Shown here one piece after another: positions 1 to 7,693 of a DNA stretch of 12,716 nucleotides. Each line of letters opens with the position of its first letter. Positions within the stretch are counted from its first letter, which is position 1. The notes under the pieces are model-generated. The model ran no database searches, was not told where the DNA came from, and worked only from the letters and a program-made list of their open reading frames with translations. The DNA lies in NCBI GenBank assembly GCA_947176685.1, contig CAMWRL010000040.1, forward strand, positions 1 to 12,716. Direction: 5' to 3'. Origin of the DNA: an uncultured Ruminococcus sp. GTDB lineage: Bacteria > Bacillota > Clostridia > Oscillospirales > Ruminococcaceae. A program made the position numbers and the translations under genes.

Positions 1-1
1 G

Positions 2-343
2 TCCCAGATTGTTGCTTCGGCTGAAATATATGACCGTTTCGCAATTGCGGCGGCGGACTTTGAATCAGATGACATAAGACTGGCAGCTCCTCAGGCGGCG
101 GACGAACTATTGAGCATTACCGGCGTTGACGCTTCATTTGTTGTCTACAAAACCGGAAATACTGTCAATATTTCCGCACGTTCATACGGAACTGTCAATG
201 TACAGATAATTATGGAAAAACTCGGCGGAGGCGGTCACCAGACTATGGCAGCTACCCAGATTCCGGATATAACGGTCGATGAAGCAAAATTTAAACTCAA
301 GTCGGCTGTTGATGATACTGATTATTACGGAAAAGATACATAA
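2..343 (+). CDS. gdpP: GdpP-type cyclic-di-AMP phosphodiesterase, C-terminal part (5'-truncated by window)
   Basis: Only the last 113 codons are visible; reading frame 2 is open from the window edge to the TAA at 341-343. The visible part is the end of a DHH/DHHA1 phosphodiesterase module. The glycine-rich DHHA1 motif GGGGHQ, followed by T-M-A-A, is clear near position 225-250, and is preceded by a segment resembling the family's V-N-I-S-A-R-S substrate-binding strand. In full-length GdpP, two N-terminal membrane helices, a PAS-like and a degenerate GGDEF domain precede this module, which hydrolyses cyclic-di-AMP to pApA and so affects potassium, turgor and wall homeostasis. The upstream domains lie outside the window, so the GdpP call leans on the C-terminal motif plus location directly before rplI and dnaB, the order known from Bacillus (yybT-rplI-dnaC). 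A shorter NrnA-like DHH protein is the main alternative but would not normally sit here. Confidence 0.85.
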   Translation, partial: SQIVASAEIYDRFAIAAADFESDDIRLAAPQAADELLSITGVDASFVVYKTGNTVNISARSYGTVNVQIIMEKLGGGGHQTMAATQIPDITVDEAKFKLKSAVDDTDYYGKDT

Positions 344-358
344 CTTATTTTTTTCCGT
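327..358 (+). other. Hairpin spanning the gdpP stop codon
   Basis: The arms acggaaaa (327-334) and ttttccgt (351-358) form an 8-bp perfect stem with a 16-nt loop that contains the gdpP stop codon. It is followed by alternating TA sequence rather than a T tract, so it does not look like an intrinsic terminator. It could protect or process the mRNA between gdpP and rplI, or it may be chance in AT-rich sequence. Confidence 0.25.
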
Positions 359-389
359 TATATATAATATGAAAGGCGGTTTTATCAAA

Positions 390-836
390 ATGAAAGTTAT
401 TTTTTTACAGGACGTAAAAGGTTCGGGCAAGAAAGGTGAAGTTAAAAACGTTGCTGACGGCTACGCACGTAATATGCTTATACCGAAAGGCTTCGCCGTT
501 GAGGCAAACGCAAGAAATATGGCTGAACTTGCCGGACAACAGGCTTCTGCACAGCACAAAATCGATATGGAAATCAAGTCTGCCAAAGAGTCCGCTGAAA
601 AACTCAGGGGTCAGAAAATCACCATTACTGCAAAGGCTGGTTCAAATGGAAAACTTTTCGGCTCTGTAACTGCCGGAAACGTTGCTGATACCATAAAAGC
701 ACAACTCGGTATTGACGTTGACAAGAAAAAAATCTCACTCAGCACGGATATCAAGAATTTTGGTTCATATAATGCAGTCATAAAACTCTATAACGGCATT
801 TCCGAAAAAATTGATATTGAAGTGGATGAAGGCTGA
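390..836 (+). CDS. rplI: Large ribosomal subunit protein bL9
   Basis: The 148-residue product matches bL9 in length and layout. Residues 1-40 are the N-terminal rRNA-binding domain (starting M-K-V-I-F-L-Q-D-V-K-G, with G-K-K-G-E-V and D-G-Y-A-R-N-M-L-I-P-K-G). A charged linking helix covers about 41-75, and the C-terminal domain follows. bL9 binds 23S rRNA near the base of the L1 stalk and helps maintain reading frame. The frame stays open upstream to 279, but the ATG at 390 gives the canonical N-terminus and has the Shine-Dalgarno AAAGGCGG at 372-379 at good spacing. An in-frame ATG at 369 would add seven residues and overlaps that Shine-Dalgarno, so it is less likely. Met29 occupies a position in the L9 signature that is usually Phe or Tyr. 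The gene lies 46 nt after gdpP and 15 nt before dnaB. Confidence 0.97.
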   Translation: MKVIFLQDVKGSGKKGEVKNVADGYARNMLIPKGFAVEANARNMAELAGQQASAQHKIDMEIKSAKESAEKLRGQKITITAKAGSNGKLFGSVTAGNVADTIKAQLGIDVDKKKISLSTDIKNFGSYNAVIKLYNGISEKIDIEVDEG

Positions 837-851
837 TTGCGGTGACACTTT

Positions 852-2204
852 ATGGATGAAAACAATTCGCTTTTCTCCTCACGCCCCCTCCCCCATAATA
901 TAGAAGCTGAACAGTCAGTTATAGGTGCGATTATCTCCGACCCGTCCGTAATTCCGGAGGTTATGGAAATCATAAAGCCGGAGTATTTTTACAGTCAGCA
1001 GCACAGGGAAATATATTCGGTAATCGCAAGAATGTATACGGGCGGACAACCTGTTGACCTTGTAACCGTTCTCAACGAAACGGAAAAACTCAATATATTT
1101 GAAACTCCGGCAGAGGGCAGGCATTATCTTGCTGAAATCGCAAATACTCTGCCGTCAACTGCCCATACATCAAGTTATTGTAATATAGTCGCAGAAAAAT
1201 ACCTTATACGAAGTCTTGCAAATGTTGCCGGAAATATTCTCGAAAGTATACGCTCAGGTGAAAACGACTCTCAACTGCTTCTTGATTCGGCAGAACAGCA
1301 GATTTATGACATACGTCAGGGGCGTGACAACAGCGTTCTTTCGCCGATTTCTGACGCTATACTCGAAGCTTATGACCGTCTTGGCAAAATCAACGGTCCT
1401 GACAAGGAAAAATATATCGGCGCACGTACCGGATACACGTTGCTTGACAGTATAATATCCGGTCTGAATAAGTCCGACCTTGTTATAATTGCGGCTCGTC
1501 CGGCTATGGGTAAAACGGCTTTTGCTATGAATATCGCTGTAAACGTCGCCAAACGCACCGAAAAGGACGTTGCTGTATTTAATCTGGAAATGTCAAGGGA
1601 ACAGCTTGCACTGCGTATGCTGTCAACTGAATCTCTTGTAAACTCGGAGCGTCTGCGCAATGGCAGAATCACAGGTGACGAATGGGTAAACCTTGCAACA
1701 GGTGCGGGCTATCTCAGTACACTGCCGATATTTATTGATGATACCGCCGGTATGACTGTTCAGCAGATAAAGTCAAGGCTCAGAAGAGTCAGAAATTTAG
1801 GACTGGTTATTATTGACTATCTCCAACTTATTACTTCGACTTCACGTTACAACAACAGGGCTGTTGAAGTCTCAGAAATAACCCGTCAGCTTAAGATAAT
1901 GGCAAAGGAACTCAATGTGCCTGTAATACTCTTGTCTCAGCTTTCCAGAGCAGTTGAGGGTCGTAACGACAAACGCCCTATGCTTTCTGACCTCAAAGAG
2001 TCCGGCTCTATCGAACAGGACGCAGATATTGTACTGTTCCTGTATCGTGACTCTTACTACAACAAGGAAAGTACAAAACAGAATATTTCCGAATGCATAA
2101 TAGCCAAAAACCGTCACGGCGAAACAGGTACAGTTGAACTTATATGGGACGGTCGTTATACACGCTTCTCAAATCCCGACTACAGCAAATCAGCGGAGAA
2201 TTAA
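852..2204 (+). CDS. dnaB: Replicative DNA helicase DnaB
   Basis: This 450-residue protein is the hexameric 5'-3' helicase (called DnaC in Bacillus) that unwinds DNA at the replication fork. The N-terminal primase-interacting domain opens with P-H-N-I-E-A-E-Q-S-V-I-G-A (about 14-26). A linker leads to the RecA-like domain: the Walker A motif A-R-P-A-M-G-K-T ends at T222, the catalytic-type segment F-N-L-E-M-S follows, and Walker B L-V-I-I-D-Y-L-Q-L-I is at 318-327 with D322. The helicase motif L-S-Q-L-S-R and the region L-K-E-S-G-S-I-E-Q-D-A-D are also intact. Length is close to the family norm of about 450. The ATG at 852 has GGTGA (841-845) six bases upstream and gives the expected N-terminus. 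It sits one base before tilS, implying translational coupling. No intein or frameshift is present. Confidence 0.97.
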   Translation: MDENNSLFSSRPLPHNIEAEQSVIGAIISDPSVIPEVMEIIKPEYFYSQQHREIYSVIARMYTGGQPVDLVTVLNETEKLNIFETPAEGRHYLAEIANTLPSTAHTSSYCNIVAEKYLIRSLANVAGNILESIRSGENDSQLLLDSAEQQIYDIRQGRDNSVLSPISDAILEAYDRLGKINGPDKEKYIGARTGYTLLDSIISGLNKSDLVIIAARPAMGKTAFAMNIAVNVAKRTEKDVAVFNLEMSREQLALRMLSTESLVNSERLRNGRITGDEWVNLATGAGYLSTLPIFIDDTAGMTVQQIKSRLRRVRNLGLVIIDYLQLITSTSRYNNRAVEVSEITRQLKIMAKELNVPVILLSQLSRAVEGRNDKRPMLSDLKESGSIEQDADIVLFLYRDSYYNKESTKQNISECIIAKNRHGETGTVELIWDGRYTRFSNPDYSKSAEN

Positions 2205-2205
2205 A

Positions 2206-3543
2206 ATGACAGATGAAATCTTTTCTTTTATTCAGAAACATAATATGATTATCAAAGGCGATACTGTTATATGCGGACTTTCGGGCGGTGCGGACAGTGT
2301 CTGCCTTCTTCTTGTGATGTGCGGACTTCAGAATAAAATCGATTTTACTGTAAAGGCTCTGCACATCAACCACTGTCTGCGTGGCGCGGAAAGTGACCGT
2401 GATGAAAATTTCTGCCGTGAACTCTGTACAAAGCTTGATGTACCTTTTAAAGCAGTGTCGTGCAACGTGGCGGCTTTCGCAGAGGAAAAACAGCTCTCGA
2501 CCGAGGAAGCCGCACGGATATTACGTTACAGGGTATTTGCGGAAAACTCATCCGGTGCAAAAATCGCAACAGCTCACAACGCAAACGACAATCTCGAAAC
2601 AGTGATTTTCAATCTTGCGAGAGGTTCGGCATTGAAGGGCATTTCCGGCATACCGCCCGTAAGGGACAATATAATACGTCCTTTGCTTGCTGTAAGCCGT
2701 CAGCAGATTGAAAACTATCTCAAAATCCTTAATCAGGACTATGTTACCGACAGCACAAACCTTTCCGATGACTACACAAGAAATAAAATCCGTCATCAGA
2801 TACTGCCGGTACTTTGCGCAATAAACCCGTCACTTGTTGAAACTTCCGTAAACTCCCTTGAAACGCTGAGGACGGAAAATTCCCTCATAGAAGACCTTAC
2901 CCGACAGGCGTTGACGGATTCCAGAAACGGCAACTCTCTGCACGGTCTTGAAAACTTCCACGAAGTTGTCCGCCGCAGATGTATCGCCCGTCTGTTATCT
3001 GAAAATTCCCTGCCCTATTCCCATAACCGTCTTGCCGAAACGGACAGCATTCTTATAAACGGCGGTAAGATTAATATTTCGGGAGATATTTTTTTCATTT
3101 CGGACGGTCACTCCGCTGAACTGAAAAAAATCCCTCCTGTTTCCGAACCGGAAAACGTTTCGGCTGAACTCCGGAACGGTGAAAACAGTATCTTTCCGGA
3201 CAGAAAATTGCTTTGTGAGATAATTTCGGGCGAAGATTTACAGAAAATCCAGTCTGTTCATAAAAAATTAACATTTTATCTGTTGGATTATGATAAAATA
3301 GTAGGAAGAGTTATTCTGCGCAATCGCCGTTTCGGAGACAGAATAAAGCTTCAGGGAAATAATTTCACATCATCGGTCAAGAAACTTATCAATGCTAAAG
3401 TTCCGTCCGACCAGCGTCAGCGGCTTCATTTCCTCGAAGACCAAAACGGCACTGTCTTTGCAGAAAAACTCGGCATTGCGGAGCGTGTCGCTCCCGACAA
3501 CAAAACCGTGAGATTTATGAAAATCTCAATAAAAAACAAATAA
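2206..3543 (+). CDS. tilS: tRNA(Ile)-lysidine synthetase TilS
   Basis: This 445-residue N-type ATP pyrophosphatase attaches lysine to C34 of the CAU-anticodon tRNA-Ile, making lysidine so that AUA is read as Ile. The PP-loop S-G-G-A-D-S is at residues 26-31, followed by H-I-N-H-C-L-R-G and E-E-A-A-R-I-L-R-Y-R. The C-terminal TilS domain is recognisable from about 370 (V-I-L-R-N-R-R-F-G-D-R-I, then V-K-K-L-I-N with K-V-P). The normally H-x-A-D-D-Q-like motif reads H-N-A-N-D-N here (124-129), with Asn127 where Asp is usual. The frame extends upstream to 2134 inside dnaB, but the ATG at 2206 gives a standard N-terminus and is preceded by GCGGAG at 2193-2198. It is followed directly by ftsH, with no hypoxanthine phosphoribosyltransferase gene in between. 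Confidence 0.94.
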   Translation: MTDEIFSFIQKHNMIIKGDTVICGLSGGADSVCLLLVMCGLQNKIDFTVKALHINHCLRGAESDRDENFCRELCTKLDVPFKAVSCNVAAFAEEKQLSTEEAARILRYRVFAENSSGAKIATAHNANDNLETVIFNLARGSALKGISGIPPVRDNIIRPLLAVSRQQIENYLKILNQDYVTDSTNLSDDYTRNKIRHQILPVLCAINPSLVETSVNSLETLRTENSLIEDLTRQALTDSRNGNSLHGLENFHEVVRRRCIARLLSENSLPYSHNRLAETDSILINGGKINISGDIFFISDGHSAELKKIPPVSEPENVSAELRNGENSIFPDRKLLCEIISGEDLQKIQSVHKKLTFYLLDYDKIVGRVILRNRRFGDRIKLQGNNFTSSVKKLINAKVPSDQRQRLHFLEDQNGTVFAEKLGIAERVAPDNKTVRFMKISIKNK

Positions 3544-3564
3544 TAAAAGATTGGAGTGGATTTT

Positions 3565-5454
3565 TTGACACCAAAAAAGAACAGAGGTATTTTCACTTAT
3601 CTGCTTGTTATGCTGATTGCCGCTTTCTGTATTTACTTCGTAAGCACAAGGCTTTCCAGTACGGCAAACAAAAACGACTATACAAGCATTATAAGCAAAT
3701 TCGATAACTATGAAGTCTCATATTATCAGCTTGATTTGGGTACAGGTGAACTTACTTACCAACTCAGAGATGAAGAAATCAAACGCAAATATGAAGTCCC
3801 AAACGTAAATATATTTCTTAACGATACGGAAAATTACCGTCAGGAATACAACAGGATGCATCCCGATGCCCCTCTTAAACAGGACTACATCAAAATTACC
3901 GACAGAACGTGGCTTTATTCACTTATACCGGTAATACTTACTGTTTTACTGGGAATAGCTATTCTGTACTTTATGATGAAACAAAGCGGCGGAGGAAGTA
4001 AATATTCGTCTTTCGGCAAAGCCAACCTCAAAAATCAGACAGGCGCAAGAAAAGCAACTTTTGCGGACGTTGCCGGTGCTGACGAGGAAAAACAGGAACT
4101 TGAAGAAATCGTTGACTACCTCAAGAATCCAAAAAAATACAGGGAAATCGGTGCTAAAGTCCCCAAAGGCGTTTTGCTTCTTGGTCCTCCCGGTACTGGT
4201 AAAACGCTTCTTGCAAGAGCAGTCGCAGGTGAGGCAGGCTGTCCGTTTTTCCCGATTTCAGGCTCGGACTTTGTTGAGATGTTTGTCGGTGTCGGTGCTT
4301 CTCGTGTGCGTGACCTCTTTGAACAGGCTAAAAAACACTCTCCGGCGATAATTTTCATTGACGAAATTGACGCTGTAGGTCGTCATAGAGGCGCAGGACT
4401 CGGCGGCGGTCACGACGAACGTGAACAGACTCTCAATCAGCTGCTTGTCGAAATGGACGGCTTCACCGGAAACGAAAGCGTTATAGTTATTGCCGCAACA
4501 AACAGGCGTGATATTCTTGACCCTGCACTGTTAAGACCCGGACGTTTTGACAGACAGATTGTAGTTGGCTATCCGGACGTAAAGGGTCGTGAAGAAATCC
4601 TTCACGTTCACGCAAAAAACAAACCCCTTGCCCCTGATGTTGACCTCAAAATCATCGCTCAGACCACACAGGGCTTTACGGGAGCTGACCTCGAAAACCT
4701 CCTCAATGAAGCCGCTTTGCTTGCCGCACGTTCGGAGCGCCTTGCAATTACAGAAAAGGACATTGAAGACGCTACTATGAAAGTTATCGCAGGTCCTGAA
4801 AAGAAGTCAAGGATAGTTTCGGAACACGACAGGCGTGTTACAGCTTATCACGAAGCAGGTCACGCAATAGCCGCATATAACCTTGCCACACAAGACAAGG
4901 TACATCAGGTTACAATAATTCAGCGTGGTATGGCGGCAGGACTTACCGTTACCAGACCCGACAATGATGACCAGCACGTTTCAAGAAACCAGATGCGTGA
5001 AAGTATTATAATGCTTCTGGGCGGTCGTGTGGCTGAAGAAATAGTTCTTGATGACATATGCACGGGTGCTTCCAACGATATAGAACGTGCAACTTCTACC
5101 GCAAGAAATATGGTTACAAGGTACGGTTTTTCAAAGAAACTCGGTACAGTGGTCTACGGTTCGGACAATGATGAAGTTTTTCTTGGCAAGGACTACGGTC
5201 ATACAAGAAACTACAGCGAAGCAGTTGCGGCAAAAATTGATGAAGAAGTTTCCTCGATTATCCAGAAGGCTTACAGTGAATGTACTGTAATTCTAAATAC
5301 ACACATTGACAAACTCCATCTTCTTGCAAGGTATCTCCTCAAATTTGAGAAAATTGACGGGGACGACTTTGAAAAGCTTATGAGAGGCGAAATTACTGAG
5401 GACGTTCTCGTTGATACTTCCGGCAGTGACGATACTATGGAAATTTCAGAATAA
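3565..5454 (+). CDS. ftsH: ATP-dependent zinc metalloprotease FtsH
   Basis: FtsH is a membrane-anchored AAA+ protease that degrades misfolded membrane proteins and short-lived regulators, with the active domains facing the cytoplasm. The 629-residue product has membrane helices at about 9-27 and 117-138 enclosing an external domain. AAA features are Walker A G-P-P-G-T-G-K-T (207-214), Walker B F-I-D-E-I-D with D266 and E267, and the arginine-finger stretch R-P-G-R-F-D-R. The zinc site H-E-A-G-H is at 429-433 and the third ligand is probably D505 in G-A-S-N-D-I-E-R. All catalytic residues are present and the length is normal. The start is a choice: TTG at 3565 has GGAG (3553-3556) eight bases upstream, whereas the in-frame GTG at 3556 overlaps that Shine-Dalgarno and has only weak sequence before it. 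I prefer TTG; GTG would add three residues. Confidence 0.96.
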   Translation: MTPKKNRGIFTYLLVMLIAAFCIYFVSTRLSSTANKNDYTSIISKFDNYEVSYYQLDLGTGELTYQLRDEEIKRKYEVPNVNIFLNDTENYRQEYNRMHPDAPLKQDYIKITDRTWLYSLIPVILTVLLGIAILYFMMKQSGGGSKYSSFGKANLKNQTGARKATFADVAGADEEKQELEEIVDYLKNPKKYREIGAKVPKGVLLLGPPGTGKTLLARAVAGEAGCPFFPISGSDFVEMFVGVGASRVRDLFEQAKKHSPAIIFIDEIDAVGRHRGAGLGGGHDEREQTLNQLLVEMDGFTGNESVIVIAATNRRDILDPALLRPGRFDRQIVVGYPDVKGREEILHVHAKNKPLAPDVDLKIIAQTTQGFTGADLENLLNEAALLAARSERLAITEKDIEDATMKVIAGPEKKSRIVSEHDRRVTAYHEAGHAIAAYNLATQDKVHQVTIIQRGMAAGLTVTRPDNDDQHVSRNQMRESIIMLLGGRVAEEIVLDDICTGASNDIERATSTARNMVTRYGFSKKLGTVVYGSDNDEVFLGKDYGHTRNYSEAVAAKIDEEVSSIIQKAYSECTVILNTHIDKLHLLARYLLKFEKIDGDDFEKLMRGEITEDVLVDTSGSDDTMEISE

Positions 5455-5459
5455 TTCTT

Positions 5460-5501
5460 TCCGGACTGCTGTTAAAATATAACCGGCAGTCCGGACTTTT
5501 T
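5460..5501 (+). terminator. Intrinsic terminator after ftsH
   Basis: The arms tccggactgc (5460-5469) and gcagtccgga (5486-5495) form a perfect 10-bp GC-rich stem around a 16-nt loop, immediately followed by cttttt (5496-5501). This is a typical Rho-independent terminator. It separates the housekeeping block from the moxR operon. There is no T tract on the other side, so it acts on the + strand only. Confidence 0.88.
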
Positions 5502-5529
5502 CAGAATATAAAAACAGGAGATAATAAAA

Positions 5530-6480
5530 ATGGACAATAAATACTATTCCAAACAGATAAACTCTATTATCAGTGAAGTGAAAAAAGCTGTTATTGGCAA
5601 AGACCAGATTATTATAAAAGTTCTGCTTGCCATTCTCTGCAAGGGTCATGTGCTTATAGAAGACATTCCCGGAGTGGGTAAGACTACTCTTGCACTTGCC
5701 TTTTCCAAGGCTCTCTCCCTTGAACACAACCGTATGCAGTTTACACCGGACGTTCTGCCGTCCGATGTAACGGGTTTTTCCATATACAACAAGAATAACA
5801 ATACTTTTGAGTTCCGTGAGGGCGTGGCTTTCTGCAACCTTTTCCTTGCTGACGAAATCAACCGTACTTCCAGTAAAACGCAGTCCGCACTCCTTGAGCT
5901 TATGGAAGAAAAAAGTATTACTGTTGACGGTGTAACCCATAGACTTCCCGAACCATATACAGTAATCGCCACTCAAAATCCTATAGGTTCAGCAGGTACG
6001 CACAATCTGCCGGACTCCCAGCTTGACAGATTTATGATAAAACTCAGTATGGGTTATCCGGATTTCAACGGCGAAGTCTCCATACTAAAGTCCAAAGCCA
6101 ACGACAATCCGCTTGCAAACGTCAACCCCGTTGCAAACGAAAACACTATTCTGGAGCTTCAGGAGTATATTTCCAACATATATATCGATGACAGAATCTA
6201 TGAATATATAGTCTCACTTTCGGCGGCTACCAGAAATCACCCTATGCTGAAACTCGGTATCAGTCCCCGTGGTACGCTTGCCCTTATGAACATCTCTCGT
6301 GGAATCGCCGTTGCTATGGGTCGTGATTACGTGATTCCGGACGATATATCGTATATCTGCCGTGATGTCTTTGAACACCGTGTAATGCTCAACTCAAAAG
6401 CAAAGCTTTCGGAAATCACCGCCGGAGACGTTATAAACGAAATTATCAAATCCGTATCCGTTCCCAGAATAAAAGGGTGA
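5530..6480 (+). CDS. MoxR-family AAA+ ATPase
   Basis: This 316-residue soluble AAA+ ATPase belongs to the MoxR group, chaperone-like ATPases that usually act on partners with von Willebrand A or DUF58 domains. Visible motifs are the Walker A region E-D-I-P-G-V-G-K-T-T (44-53), Walker B L-A-D-E-I-N-R with D108 and E109, and the family segment S-A-L-L-E-L-M-E-E. Sensor-1 A-T-Q-N-P has N150, and L-D-R-F has R167. The C-terminal lid carries G-I-S-P-R-G, typical of MoxR. Length is normal. The ATG at 5530 has GGAG (5517-5520) nine bases upstream. It is the first gene of the five-gene operon and its stop overlaps the Shine-Dalgarno and a possible GTG start of the DUF58 gene, so the two are probably translationally coupled. 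The assignment to MoxR is firm; the client protein is inferred from the neighbours. Confidence 0.93.
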   Translation: MDNKYYSKQINSIISEVKKAVIGKDQIIIKVLLAILCKGHVLIEDIPGVGKTTLALAFSKALSLEHNRMQFTPDVLPSDVTGFSIYNKNNNTFEFREGVAFCNLFLADEINRTSSKTQSALLELMEEKSITVDGVTHRLPEPYTVIATQNPIGSAGTHNLPDSQLDRFMIKLSMGYPDFNGEVSILKSKANDNPLANVNPVANENTILELQEYISNIYIDDRIYEYIVSLSAATRNHPMLKLGISPRGTLALMNISRGIAVAMGRDYVIPDDISYICRDVFEHRVMLNSKAKLSEITAGDVINEIIKSVSVPRIKG

Positions 6481-6485
6481 CTGCT

Positions 6486-7679
6486 ATGTTGATGGCTAAA
6501 ATACTTTTTCTGATGCTTATAGTAGTATGCATATTCTTCTACATATTATATATGTGGAACTTTTCTCTTGTACTGCTGGTAATATTCATAGCACTGCCGG
6601 TGGTGATGTTCGTGACAACCCTTATAACTAAACTTTCAACAAAGGCTGAATTTTCGGTATCTTCAAAGACCACTCCGAAAAACACCTCGTTTCCGGTACA
6701 GTTGTGCGTTACAAATAACAGTATTTTTCCGGTAGGAAAAGCCGAAGCCCATATTGAATACTACAATATATTCAACAACCAGATTAACGAGTTTGAAATG
6801 ATGTTCCCGTTACAGGCACGCAACAGTCAGCGTGTGACGTTTCAGCTCAGTTCAAAGTACTGCGGTATACTCAAAATCCGTTCCGCATATATAAGCCTGT
6901 ATGACCCTTTGAGAATATTCAGGTTCAGAACCGGCAGAAATATAACAGCCGAAATTGCCGTAATGCCCGAAATCCACGAAGTCAGCGGGTCTATAAGCTA
7001 TACCGACCGTGAAAGCGAGGAAAGTTCGGTATTTTCGGAAAACACCGCCGGAGACGACCCGTCAGAAGTATTTGACCTGCGTGACTACGTTATTGGCGAC
7101 AAACTTAACCGCATTCACTGGAAACTGTCCTCAAAAAAAGATGACCTTATTGTCAAGGACTACAGTATGCCTGTTGATGTTCCGTGTATGCTTTTCATCA
7201 ACCTCAAGTGTTATGAGGATTCGGAATATACCTTACCTGTATTCGACACCCTTGTCGAAACACTTATATCTATATCGCAGTTCCTTATTGAAAATGAACG
7301 TATTCACACAATAGTTTACTATAACGCTTCAAAGCGTGACTTCTGCGAAGCAGACATAACCAGTCCGGAAGTACTCGCAGAAACTGTCAGAAATATGATA
7401 CTTTCGGTAAACGACAACCTTTACTGCGAACCGCCGGAAAAATATTTTCAGGTAAATCCAAATATTTCACTGTCGTCATTCACGTTTATAACGTCTGCGC
7501 CGGACACTCCGGTACTTCACTATATCGAGGAAAATATAGATGCCGATATACGCAATGCCGTTATTATAGTAAAGTCTCCGGAAGCCGCCGATGGTGTCTG
7601 TACTGGACTTTCAGAACTCAATACAATACCTGTTGTAATAGGCAGAATATCATCGTCCGTCAGGGACATTGAACTCTGA
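6486..7679 (+). CDS. DUF58-domain membrane-anchored protein
   Basis: The product is 397 residues long. Two hydrophobic helices at about 4-24 and 26-48 anchor a large soluble region. The DUF58 signature is clear: F-D-L-R-D-Y at 196-201, G-D at 204-205 and R-I-H-W-K at 209-213, followed by S-S-K-K-D-D-L-I-V-K. DUF58 proteins have a vWA-like fold, are almost always encoded next to MoxR ATPases, and have no established biochemical activity. The start is uncertain: a GTG at 6477 overlaps the moxR stop by four bases, while the ATG at 6486 has AAGGGTG (6473-6479) six bases upstream. I chose ATG; the GTG version adds three residues and another ATG lies at 6492. The protein probably works with the upstream ATPase and the downstream transglutaminase-like protein. 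Confidence 0.9.
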   Translation: MLMAKILFLMLIVVCIFFYILYMWNFSLVLLVIFIALPVVMFVTTLITKLSTKAEFSVSSKTTPKNTSFPVQLCVTNNSIFPVGKAEAHIEYYNIFNNQINEFEMMFPLQARNSQRVTFQLSSKYCGILKIRSAYISLYDPLRIFRFRTGRNITAEIAVMPEIHEVSGSISYTDRESEESSVFSENTAGDDPSEVFDLRDYVIGDKLNRIHWKLSSKKDDLIVKDYSMPVDVPCMLFINLKCYEDSEYTLPVFDTLVETLISISQFLIENERIHTIVYYNASKRDFCEADITSPEVLAETVRNMILSVNDNLYCEPPEKYFQVNPNISLSSFTFITSAPDTPVLHYIEENIDADIRNAVIIVKSPEAADGVCTGLSELNTIPVVIGRISSSVRDIEL

Positions 7680-7693
7680 GGGGGATTTTAAGA

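Noticed and set aside
363..368. Perfect TATAAT sequence before rplI
   Set aside because: No -35 element stands 16-18 bases upstream, and a start site from it would fall inside the rplI Shine-Dalgarno. It is best explained by AT-rich sequence.
279..389. Upstream extension of the rplI frame by 37 codons
   Set aside because: It overlaps the end of gdpP, and bL9 universally begins at the M-K-V-I-type sequence encoded from 390, which has its own Shine-Dalgarno.
2134..2205. Upstream extension of the tilS frame into dnaB
   Set aside because: The added residues are not part of TilS, and the ATG at 2206 has a good ribosome-binding site.
3268..3294. Promoter-like TTAACA and TATGAT inside tilS
   Set aside because: The spacer is only 15 bases, below the usual range, and the site lies deep within a coding region with no gene start just downstream.
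5411..5438. TTGATA-N16-TACTAT near the end of ftsH as a moxR promoter
   Set aside because: The -10 match is weak and the transcript would start just before the strong terminator at 5460-5501, so it would be ended at once unless regulated.
5446..5976. 176-codon open frame on the - strand opposite moxR
   Set aside because: It lies fully antisense to a well-conserved AAA+ gene, its product has no family motif and low-complexity composition, and it runs through the ftsH terminator. It is a shadow frame.
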